DNA from: Candidatus Eiseniibacteriota bacterium
Lineage (GTDB): Bacteria; Eisenbacteria; RBG-16-71-46; JAFGJU01
Length of the DNA stretch: 64,000 nt
NCBI GenBank assembly: GCA_020349905.1
Contig: CP070702.1
Span: forward strand, 1,604,242 to 1,668,241
Direction: 5' to 3'
Each line of letters opens with the position of its first letter. Within the stretch, counting starts at the first letter, position 1. A program made the position numbers and the translations under genes. Positions 9,401 through 16,302 of this stretch are shown piece after piece. The notes under the pieces are model-generated. The model had not been told where the DNA came from. It did no database searches and saw nothing but the letters and a program-made list of their open reading frames with translations.

Positions 9401-10191
9401 GCCCCATGGTGATAAAGTCGGAGAACACGTTTCTTACCGGATACGTGATTTTCGACAAGAAGCCCGGTTTCGCCGAAGTCGACGTGGTGCAGGACGCGCA
9501 GGAACTGCTCAAGAGCAAGATGGCGTCCGGCGAATTCGACGTCCCGGCCGGTGTGAGCTACGAGTTCGCCGGTTCGTTCGAGAACCAGGTGCGTTCGGAA
9601 AAAAAGCTCATGGTCGTCCTGCCGTTGTCCCTGATAATCATCTTCCTGATACTGTATTTCCAGTTCAAGAACGTTCCGACAACACTGCTGGTCTTCTCCG
9701 GCATCTTCGTGGCCTGGTCCGGAGGCTTCCTCATGCTGTGGCTCTACGGCCAGGATTGGTTCCTGAATTTCTCGATCCTGGGCGTGAACATGCGGGAGCT
9801 GTTCCAGGTGAGGAGCTTCAATCTCTCCGTCGCTGTCTGGGTTGGGTTTCTCGCTCTGTTTGGCATCGCCACGGACGACGGCGTGGTTATCTCCACATAC
9901 ATCAAGCAGGTCTTCGAGAGAAGGAAGCCCTCCACAGTTGAGGAGGTCCGAGAGGCGGTCGTGGAGGGCGGCAAGCGGCGAATCCGACCTGCCCTGATGA
10001 CCGTGGCTACTACGATTCTGGCCCTCATACCGGTGCTGACGTCCACTGGACGAGGTTCCGACGTAATGGTGCCCATGGCGATACCATCGTTCGGGGGCAT
10101 GACCGTGGTGCTCGTGACGGTCTTCACGGTTCCGACCCTTTACTGTCTGCTGGCCGAGATGAAGGTGAGACGTGATCTCAAACGGAAGTAG
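6403..10191 (+). CDS. CusA/CzcA-family heavy-metal efflux RND permease
   Basis: Inner-membrane proton-driven pump (1262 residues) exporting metal ions through the adaptor and channel encoded just upstream. It has the RND plan: one N-terminal helix, a periplasmic porter domain, a bundle of helices with the GTIVDMGIVICEN proton-relay segment, a second porter domain and a second bundle with the FGIATDDGVVIS segment. The DEGSYLWMPTTMPHAS and MLQSGMRAPMGVKV segments carry the methionines expected for Cu(I)/Ag(I) pumps. It is about 200 residues longer than E. coli CusA, mostly through extra hydrophobic sequence after the first helix bundle (about residues 545-700) and an insertion after the porter MPTTMP segment (YIVDEDGHRL…). 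Long CusA forms are common in Bacteroidota and relatives. Confidence 0.93.
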   Translation: MTQQSRQTDSQRPSFLDRVIRYCLENKLVVVMVMLVLVAWGTMVAPFDWRIPGLVRDPVPVDAIPDIGENQQIVFTEWMGRSPQDVEDQITYPLTVSMLGIPGVKTIRSYSFFGFSSIYVIFKDDVEFYWSRARVLEKLNSLPGGTIPEGVQPALGPDATALGQVFWYTLEGRDEDGQPTGGWDLHELRSIQDWTVRYALQSADGVSEVASVGGFIQEYQVDVNPDAMRAHGVTLNEIFNAVRMSNVDVGAKTIEINRAEYVIRGLGFIKGVEDIEKTVVRQSGHVPIRVSDVATVSLGPALRRGALDKGGAEVVGGVVVVRYGENPLATIKNVKVKIEEISPGLPKKTLPDGSISKVTIVPFYDRTGLIYETLGTLNTALVDEILVTIIVIIIMVMHLRSSLLISGLLPLTVLMTFIAMKLFGVDANIVALSGIAIAIGTIVDMGIVICENILKHMDAAHPDENRLEVVFRAASEVGSAVLTAIATTVVSFLPVFTMEAAEGKLFKPLAFTKTFALIASVIVALTIIPPLAHLLFTRGKELGRSRNLWPLGLILAGLAAFVFSFWFTGLLLVAVAAYLRLKHRLPGRVTSRVQRYFNYVVVVIVAWLLAGHWEPLGVGKGVVINFIFVVLLLGGILILFQLFIRVYEPILRWCLSHKLLFLSMPALLVLLGLTVWLGFGKVLGWAPGWVRSSGPFVAASHAFPGLGKEFMPDLDEGSYLWMPTTMPHASIGEALDVLQQQDKAFSSIPEIESAVGKLGRADSPLDPAPISMVETVINYKPEYIVDEDGHRLRFKYDLEKQEFVRDAFGELIPDERGKPYRNWRDHIRTPDDIWDEIVKAGKLIGTTSAPKLQPIAARIVMLQSGMRAPMGVKVRGPDLETIETVGLEIEKYLKQVPSVEPTAVVADRIVGKPYLEIDIDREKIARYGISVRAVQDVIEVAVGGRRLTTTVEGRERYPVRVRYQRELRNSIEELEKVLVSASDGTQIPIIELAEIRFVRGPMVIKSENTFLTGYVIFDKKPGFAEVDVVQDAQELLKSKMASGEFDVPAGVSYEFAGSFENQVRSEKKLMVVLPLSLIIIFLILYFQFKNVPTTLLVFSGIFVAWSGGFLMLWLYGQDWFLNFSILGVNMRELFQVRSFNLSVAVWVGFLALFGIATDDGVVISTYIKQVFERRKPSTVEEVREAVVEGGKRRIRPALMTVATTILALIPVLTSTGRGSDVMVPMAIPSFGGMTVVLVTVFTVPTLYCLLAEMKVRRDLKRK

Positions 10192-10216
10192 GGGGAGAAA
10201 GGTCGCAAGGCGGCCC

Positions 10217-10645
10217 CTATCTCGATTGCTCCGGTACTTGCTCGTAGTAGCGGGCAGAGATGTCGGTGGCGTCGGAGACGGCGTGGGCCGCCAGTTCTTC
10301 AGCCGGCGGCGAGAGGGTCACGTAGGAGGCTGAGAGAAAGACAGGCTCACGCTGCTGGGTGCGGGTCGAGGCGCCGACTCCCACGAGAAAGCCTATTGCC
10401 ACGAACGCCGCCGCTCTGAGTACCGAGTAGGCGATAGACTCTCGAAGGCGCGGTGTGGGGATATTGAAAGGTTGCCGGCAGGGTCTTAGACCGCCGATTA
10501 GCTCGATATCCTTCTTAAGACTCTCGAGCTGGCCGCGGCACTCGGGGCAGGCGTCGAGATGCTCTTCTATACCGGCCCGTTGCTCTTCGTCATCAATTAC
10601 CTCCAGCGCGTACGCCAGAAGCTCGTCTTCACTCTTGTGGCTCAT
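10217..10645 (-). CDS. Zinc-finger anti-sigma factor
   Basis: Membrane-bound anti-sigma factor of 142 residues. An HxxxCxxC zinc-binding motif (H29, C33, C36) in the N-terminal cytoplasmic region marks the zf-HC2/ZAS family, followed by a single membrane helix at about 75-95 and a short extracytoplasmic tail. Its ATG overlaps the stop of the ECF sigma gene by four bases (ATGA), so the two are translationally coupled and the pair presumably forms a regulator in which this protein holds the sigma factor inactive until an envelope signal arrives. Confidence 0.85.
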   Translation of the reverse strand: MSHKSEDELLAYALEVIDDEEQRAGIEEHLDACPECRGQLESLKKDIELIGGLRPCRQPFNIPTPRLRESIAYSVLRAAAFVAIGFLVGVGASTRTQQREPVFLSASYVTLSPPAEELAAHAVSDATDISARYYEQVPEQSR

Positions 10646-11190
10646 TTCAGAACTCCTCTCTCTCGTAACGTGTTGCGACAGGACTTGACGGCGTGAAAGA
10701 CGCGGGACTTCACGGTACCCAACGGGATGTCCAGAATTTTGGCGATTTCTTCGTAGCTATAGCCTCCGTAGAAGCGCAGCGTGAGCACGTCGCGTTGCCT
10801 AGCGTCTAGAGCTCCTATGGCCTCGGCAACGAGCCGGTCACGTTCGTTCTCCAGAACTCTCTCCAGGGCATCCTGGCTTCCGTCTGAGGGTTCCAGTCCC
10901 TCCAGCTCCACGCACCTGCGGGCTCTCTTTGCCTCTTTGAGTGCCAGGCGGTAGGCAATAGTACCGAGAAAGCCCTGCACCGTGCCCTTCGTGTGTCTGA
11001 TCCTAGCGCGGAGCGCCCGCACGAAAGTCTCCTGTACGACATCCTCTGCGGCCGCCGGAGAACCGGTGACGAACAAGGCCAGCGCAGCGAGGCGCGTCTG
11101 GTGTTGTCCGACGAGAACGCGCCACGCCACCTCGTCTCCGCGCCGCGCCTTAAAGAAGCATTCCCACTCAAAGTTCACTGCTTCTTGCAT
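10642..11190 (-). CDS. ECF-family RNA polymerase sigma factor
   Basis: Sigma-70 region 2 (with AAEDVVQETFVRALRA, about 48-65) and region 4 (DARQRDVLTLRFYGGYSYEEIA…GTVKSRVFHA, about 125-170) are both clear, with no region 3, as in extracytoplasmic-function sigma factors. 182 residues is the normal length. Its 5' end overlaps the 3' end of the upstream gene by 16 bases and its 3' end overlaps the anti-sigma gene, so all three genes are one tightly coupled operon. The upstream orphan protein is therefore probably connected to the stress this sigma factor senses or answers. Confidence 0.92.
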   Translation of the reverse strand: MQEAVNFEWECFFKARRGDEVAWRVLVGQHQTRLAALALFVTGSPAAAEDVVQETFVRALRARIRHTKGTVQGFLGTIAYRLALKEAKRARRCVELEGLEPSDGSQDALERVLENERDRLVAEAIGALDARQRDVLTLRFYGGYSYEEIAKILDIPLGTVKSRVFHAVKSCRNTLRERGVLK

Positions 11191-12467
11191 TCCAGACCTT
11201 GTTCCTTACACCACGCGGCAATCTCCTTCACGTCCGACGCGCCGCAGCACCAGGCCTGTGCAACCTTGTGCCTGAATTCCTCTGAGATAAGTTGCTCTAC
11301 GTTCTGCACGTACCATTGGAACAGCTTGCCGCGCAGTTCCGGCGCCTTTTCCTTCAGGGGCTCTATGGCGAGCATCGCGCCGGCAGCGTAGTTGAGAGTC
11401 AACATCCGCCCAGCGTCCGTCGCAGGCGCGTTCCGGAGCCGCCAACTCTGGAGGCCACCGGTGCGAAACGTTTCAACCCACGTGCGATACATCTTGCGGA
11501 GCTGGTCTGCGTAGGAAGCCTGGGACGGCGTCACGAGCGTGACGAGTCCGAGCTCTCTTCCGTCTTCGGCCAGCTTCTTCAATTCCTCGGTCGGGTAGAG
11601 CGTCTTCGCGAAATACACTGGGCGGCCAGCTCGCTTGGCCGACTCGACGATCTTGACTATGAGCGTATCACCGAACGGGCCCCCTGCAGAAGGCCCGGTC
11701 TTCTTCCTCTTCAATTCCTGGAGGATAGACTCCCGCAGGTCCTCAAGCTCTGTCTTGCCTATGAATCGCGGGAGGCCGCGCTCGATTACGTAGAGCGGAT
11801 ACCACTCTGTGTTCAGCAGGCTACGGTTGACGATGTTCACATCCGGCCGCACGTTCAGAATGCGGGTCAGAATCCAGCCGGGATACGTATCGTTGTCTCC
11901 GTTGGTGATGACAATGGCGTCCTTTTCCAGGCCCACCAGCATGTTGTAGTTGAGGTCCATCACTTCGTCCGTGATGACCCCGCTCTCCAGAAGGCGTCTG
12001 AGCGCGAGGTCCAACCGCTCCATGTCTCCAGAGTCCATGTAGTGTATGACGAGTGAGAACCACGGGTCCGTGTAGTTGGGGTCGATAGCGATAGCACGTT
12101 CCAGGAACTTGCGGCCCTCCAAGTCTTCGTGAGCTCCGGGATGCTCGGTGGCCTTGAGATATAGCAAGGTAGGATTCGCCGGATACTCTTTGACCCCCTT
12201 GGCCAGAAGGGTAGAGTAGTTCTTGTCCTTTGCGTAGCGGGCGGCATACATCCAGTTGGCGTATGCATACTCGGACGGATACTGGTCGTAGTATTCCTTC
12301 CACAGTTCGGCCAGCTTCGCGTAGGTCTCCGGGTCGTAGACCACGACACGCATGCTCTTGATTTCTTCCGGTCGCACTACCTCCTTGGCCGAGGGGCTGC
12401 TAGGGGTCACGACTGCTGCGGCCACAGCCAGTACCAGGGCGAAAATCCAGATTTGCTTCGGCTTCAT
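11175..12467 (-). CDS. Secreted protein with TPR-like region and DUF2723-type GDNDT domain
   Basis: A 430-residue exported protein: signal peptide 1-27, a helical region with TPR character (about 45-180), then a segment ITNGDNDTYPGW…VNRSLLNTEWYP (188-223). In my recollection that segment is diagnostic of the C-terminal soluble part of DUF2723 (GT117-like) membrane proteins, where it reads GDNDTFPLWY…NLSLLNTxWY; here it occurs without the polytopic membrane part. The C-terminus is cysteine-rich (WCCG…WCKEQGLECKKQ). A strong GGAGGGG ribosome site precedes the ATG. It heads the operon with the ECF sigma and anti-sigma factors, overlapping the sigma gene by 16 bases. A TATACT box on the minus strand at 12494-12489, with GAACC at 12517-12513 upstream, could be its promoter. 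Function unknown; a substrate-handling or sensory role in the envelope is inference. Confidence 0.75.
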   Translation of the reverse strand: MKPKQIWIFALVLAVAAAVVTPSSPSAKEVVRPEEIKSMRVVVYDPETYAKLAELWKEYYDQYPSEYAYANWMYAARYAKDKNYSTLLAKGVKEYPANPTLLYLKATEHPGAHEDLEGRKFLERAIAIDPNYTDPWFSLVIHYMDSGDMERLDLALRRLLESGVITDEVMDLNYNMLVGLEKDAIVITNGDNDTYPGWILTRILNVRPDVNIVNRSLLNTEWYPLYVIERGLPRFIGKTELEDLRESILQELKRKKTGPSAGGPFGDTLIVKIVESAKRAGRPVYFAKTLYPTEELKKLAEDGRELGLVTLVTPSQASYADQLRKMYRTWVETFRTGGLQSWRLRNAPATDAGRMLTLNYAAGAMLAIEPLKEKAPELRGKLFQWYVQNVEQLISEEFRHKVAQAWCCGASDVKEIAAWCKEQGLECKKQ

Positions 12468-12735
12468 GGAATCCCCCTCCTTTCTAATAGTATAATCCCG
12501 AACCCTGGAAAAGGTTCATCCATGTGTGGACTCCCTTGTCAGTGCTTCTGAGGCGATGTTCTCGCTATTGTTTGAGACCCAGTGGCTTCAGAGCCCCCAC
12601 CTTCTCGTCTCTCGGGTGTGCCAACCTTGGCTTGAATCGGCGGTCCCGCGACTGTAGAATCCTCTCGGTCGCTCCCACTGAGCCGACCGACTGGTGAGAA
12701 TCTTAGCTCCTTCACGGTTGAATGGCCCAGGGACT

Positions 12736-13593
12736 ATGCGAGGCATTCTTGTTCACTTCACGAACCTAGGAAAGCTTCTCTATCACTCCGTGCTTGCTCT
12801 GAGGGAGAACGAAATCCCGGTGAGGGCGGCCGCGCTCACTTACACCACGATGCTCGCCGGTGTGCCCTTTCTCATCCTCGTTTCCATCGTTGCGGCCAAG
12901 GCGGGGTACCTGCCGCTGTTGTCCAGCGTGCTGCCCGAGCTGCAGGAGACCTTCGGCCTGGAAGTGCCTCTGGAGAGGCTCGAGGAGATAATCGAGCAAG
13001 CCCAGTCGGTGAGACTTGGGCGATTGGGAATCGTGGGGAGCGTCTCTTTGCTGGCGATTTCCCTGCTTGCCATAAGCAGCCTCGAGCAGACCGTGAACGT
13101 CATCTGGGGAATCCAAAGGCATCGCAATTGGCTCTTGAGGATGCGGGACTTCGTTCCCTTCCTGTTCTTTCTGGTGCTGTTCTTCCTGCTCATTTCGTGG
13201 ATGCTGGTAGAACTGAGAGCCTATCTCCACGCGCTCGCACTTGCGGCTCCGGAGCACAAGAGAAACCTGGACGCCCCGTACCGCACTATCGTGATTTCCG
13301 TGACTGCGTTCAGTTGGTTTGCCATTGGCTTCATCTTCTACCTGATTCCACACACGAAGGTCCGGGTCGCTTCAGCGTTCGCTGGTGCCACATTGTCTAC
13401 GGTTGTTTTGTTTGCGTTTGTGCACCTGACGCTCAAGTTCCAGACTTTTCTCTTTGCAAGGTATTCCGCGGTCTACGGTTCACTTGCAGTGTTTCCGGTC
13501 CTGATGATCCTGCTCTATTTCGGCTGGATGATCCTGCTCTACGGCGTCATATTCGCGCAAGGGCATCAGAAACTTGTGGCGAGGCGTCCATGA
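12736..13593 (+). CDS. YihY/virulence factor BrkB-family membrane protein
   Basis: Integral membrane protein with five to six predicted helices: the segment ALTYTTMLAGVPFLILVSIVAA near the N-terminus, a central VIWG segment and the C-terminal helices with LYFGWMILLYGVIFA are typical of the YihY/BrkB (UPF0761) family. The family was once called ribonuclease BN, which is now considered wrong; its real role is unclear. I chose the ATG at 12736 because it lies nearer the conserved N-terminal helix; a GTG at 12694 in the same frame is possible and neither has a strong ribosome site. It stands alone between the minus-strand sigma operon and the kinases. Confidence 0.8.
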   Translation: MRGILVHFTNLGKLLYHSVLALRENEIPVRAAALTYTTMLAGVPFLILVSIVAAKAGYLPLLSSVLPELQETFGLEVPLERLEEIIEQAQSVRLGRLGIVGSVSLLAISLLAISSLEQTVNVIWGIQRHRNWLLRMRDFVPFLFFLVLFFLLISWMLVELRAYLHALALAAPEHKRNLDAPYRTIVISVTAFSWFAIGFIFYLIPHTKVRVASAFAGATLSTVVLFAFVHLTLKFQTFLFARYSAVYGSLAVFPVLMILLYFGWMILLYGVIFAQGHQKLVARRP

Positions 13594-13643
13594 ACGGGGA
13601 GAGTCCCTGCGGCGATGCCGTCAACGCTGCCGCTAACGTTGTC

Positions 13644-13672
13644 TTGAGTTAGTTTCTTTCCGGCTGTACAAT
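13644..13672 (+). promoter_or_regulatory. Predicted sigma-70 promoter for the first kinase gene
   Basis: TTGAGT (13644-13649), a 17-base spacer, then TACAAT (13667-13672). This predicts a transcript start near 13679 and a 5' leader of about 95 bases before the kinase ATG at 13774. Confidence 0.55.
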
Positions 13673-13773
13673 TCTGTAAACGAGCGAGGCCGTTCGCATT
13701 CTCGTCAATCCGGACGGATGAGCGGACGCCTTGCGTCGCTCAGCTTGCCGAACGGCACGGTGGCGAGTTTCTA

Positions 13774-16176
13774 ATGATTGGCAAGAGCTTTTCCCACTAC
13801 AAGATCCTGGAGAAGATCGGCCAAGGCGGGATGGGCGTGGTGTACAAGGCGCAGGACACCAGGCTCGACCGCACGGTGGCCCTGAAGTTTCTTCCTCCCG
13901 AGCTGACACGCGACGCTGACGCAAGGACGCGTTTCACGCACGAGGCAAAGCTGGCCGCCTCGCTCAACCATCCCAACATCTGCACAATCTTCGAGATTGA
14001 CGAGGCGCAGGGGCAGACGTTCATCGCCATGGAGCACGTTGAGGGACAGAGCCTCAAGGAGAAGATTCGCTTGGCTCCCCTGAAACTGGAGCAGGCGCTT
14101 GAGGTCGCCGCGCAGGTCGCGGAGGGATTGCGCAGGGCGCACGAGAGAGGCGTGGTTCATCGAGACATCAAGAGTGCAAACATCATGATTCGTCCTGACG
14201 GGCAGGTCAAGGTGATGGATTTTGGGCTCGCGAAGCTCACCGGCAGAACGAGGCTGACCAGAACCGGCACGCCAGTGGGCACCGTCGCCTACATGTCTCC
14301 GGAGCAAGCCAGGGCCGAAGACGTGGATCACCGTACGGACGTCTGGTCGTTAGGTGTGGTCATCTACGAGATGGTGACGGGTCAGCTGCCCTTCAGGGGC
14401 GATTATGAGCCCGCCGTTGTGTACTCAATCCTCAACGAGGAACCGGAACCCGTCACGTCTCTCCGGTCCGCCGTGCCCATGGAGCTGGAGCGGCTGGTGC
14501 GCAAAGCGGTGGCGAAAGACCCGAACCGTCGCTACCAGAGCGTCTCGGACATGCTGGTTGACTTGAGGGCGGTAAGAACACGGCCGGAAGAGACGAGCAC
14601 GCCCCAACGGTTGATAAGAGCCGAGTCCGGCAGGAAGGCCATAGCGGTTCTGCCGTTCGCCAGTCTCAGCGACAGCAAAGAGGACGAGTATTTCAGCGAC
14701 GGGACCACCGAAGACATCATAACGCAGCTCTCCAAGATCGGCGACCTGAAGGTCATCTCCAGGACTTCTGTGATGTCGTACAAGAACAGCAAGAAGACTC
14801 TAAAGGAAATCGGAAGAGAGCTAGGTGTGGGGGCGATTCTGGAGGGAAGCGTGCGACGGGCAGGCGACAGGGTCCGCATCGTGAGCCAGCTTGTGGACGC
14901 GCAGACCGACGAGCACATCTGGGTGGAGACGTACGATCGTGAATTGAAGGACATCTTCGCCATACAGAGCGAGGTGGCCCAAAAGATCGCCGCCGCCCTG
15001 AAGGCAAGACTCTCTCCGGAAGAGAAGCAGCTTATCGAGAAGAGACCCACGGAGAACCTCACGGCCTACGATTACTATCTCATGGGGCGGGAGTACTACT
15101 ACCGCTATCAGAAGAAGGACAACGAGAACGCCATCGAGCTCTTCAAGAAGGCGCTGAAGCTGGACCCGTCGTACGCTCTTGCGTGTGCCGGTCTGGGCGA
15201 CGCCTATGCTCAGAGGACGCTCAGGTTTGGATTCGACCACTCGTGGGTAGAATCTGCGATTGAGGCAAGCACGACAGCCATTTCGCTTGACGCGGCATGT
15301 GCGGAGGCGCACAAGGCACTGGGGCTTGCGTATTCCGTCAAGGGATGGTGGCGCAAAGCCCTGGGAGCGACTCGACGGGCCATCGAGCTGAACCCCAACT
15401 ACCACCCCGCGGTCGCCAACATGGGAGGACTGAGCCTCAATACGGGTGATCTGAACGATGCACTCAAGTGGCGGAAGAAGGCGCTGGCCCTGAATCCCAG
15501 GTTCGCCTACTCGTACCACGGGGTCGGAGTCGTCTACAGGTACCTTGACGATCACGAGCAGGCGCAGCGCTGGTTTGGCAGGGCGCTGGAGCTCCAACCG
15601 GACTTGATTCACACTCATGGTGCGCTCATCTACATGTACCTGGCGCAGGGAGATCACGAACAGGCAGCGTCTCACAGTCGAACGCTGCTCTCTATCGCTC
15701 CCGAAGACGTGTATGCTCTCCACTATTCGGGATACGCCGAGCTCTTTGCGGGTAACTTCGACCGGGCCAGGGAGCGCTTTCGAAAGGCCGTGGAGGTCTC
15801 CTCCACCGAGCTGCCCGTACTGACCAACATGTTCCTCACGAGTCGCCTCGGCTACCTTCTCTGGAGAGAGGAGAAGCAGGATGAAGCGCGGGACATGTTT
15901 GACCAGACCCTGGCGCTTGCCCAGAGCAAGCTTGACCAGGGCGACGAATCCTGGGAGATTCCGTACGAAATAGCCGCCATAAACGCTATACAGGGTAGCA
16001 ACAAGGAGGCATATGCCTCCTTGCAGAAGGCGATTGATGTCGGCTGCAGGGACTACCGAATCTGTTGCGTGGACCCGCTGTTCGAGAACATCCGCGAGGA
16101 CGAGCAGTTCAAGAGGATGATGGCCGAATTGAAGGGCATGGTTGCCGAGATACGCGGCAGGGCAAAGGGAGAGTGA
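13774..16176 (+). CDS. Ser/Thr protein kinase with TolB-like domain and TPR array
   Basis: Eukaryotic-type kinase fused to a sensory/effector tail, 800 residues, no membrane helix. Kinase domain 1-275: glycine loop GQGGMG (16-21), ATP-binding lysine K38, catalytic HRDIKSAN with D131, DFG at 149-151 and an activation segment TRTGTPVGTVAYMSPEQ. Residues about 288-420 (AVLPFASLSDSKEDEYFSDG… LEGSVRRAGDRVRI) match the TolB N-terminal-like region found in many such kinases and in adenylate-cyclase-linked proteins. The rest is TPR repeats (EYYYRYQ… to about 780). The ribosome site is weak. It lies 126 bases upstream of a closely related kinase, so the two are a tandem family pair. Targets are unknown. 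Confidence 0.9.
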   Translation: MIGKSFSHYKILEKIGQGGMGVVYKAQDTRLDRTVALKFLPPELTRDADARTRFTHEAKLAASLNHPNICTIFEIDEAQGQTFIAMEHVEGQSLKEKIRLAPLKLEQALEVAAQVAEGLRRAHERGVVHRDIKSANIMIRPDGQVKVMDFGLAKLTGRTRLTRTGTPVGTVAYMSPEQARAEDVDHRTDVWSLGVVIYEMVTGQLPFRGDYEPAVVYSILNEEPEPVTSLRSAVPMELERLVRKAVAKDPNRRYQSVSDMLVDLRAVRTRPEETSTPQRLIRAESGRKAIAVLPFASLSDSKEDEYFSDGTTEDIITQLSKIGDLKVISRTSVMSYKNSKKTLKEIGRELGVGAILEGSVRRAGDRVRIVSQLVDAQTDEHIWVETYDRELKDIFAIQSEVAQKIAAALKARLSPEEKQLIEKRPTENLTAYDYYLMGREYYYRYQKKDNENAIELFKKALKLDPSYALACAGLGDAYAQRTLRFGFDHSWVESAIEASTTAISLDAACAEAHKALGLAYSVKGWWRKALGATRRAIELNPNYHPAVANMGGLSLNTGDLNDALKWRKKALALNPRFAYSYHGVGVVYRYLDDHEQAQRWFGRALELQPDLIHTHGALIYMYLAQGDHEQAASHSRTLLSIAPEDVYALHYSGYAELFAGNFDRARERFRKAVEVSSTELPVLTNMFLTSRLGYLLWREEKQDEARDMFDQTLALAQSKLDQGDESWEIPYEIAAINAIQGSNKEAYASLQKAIDVGCRDYRICCVDPLFENIREDEQFKRMMAELKGMVAEIRGRAKGE

Positions 16177-16302
16177 GCGGTCCCCAAGCGTATGGAACGC
16201 GACCACGCGGCGGACACAAGGTGCACTAGCGACGGAGACTGAGCGAAGGGTGAAAGCGTTTAGAAGGTTTGTCGCACTGCGGACAGACAAGGGAACTCAT
16301 CC

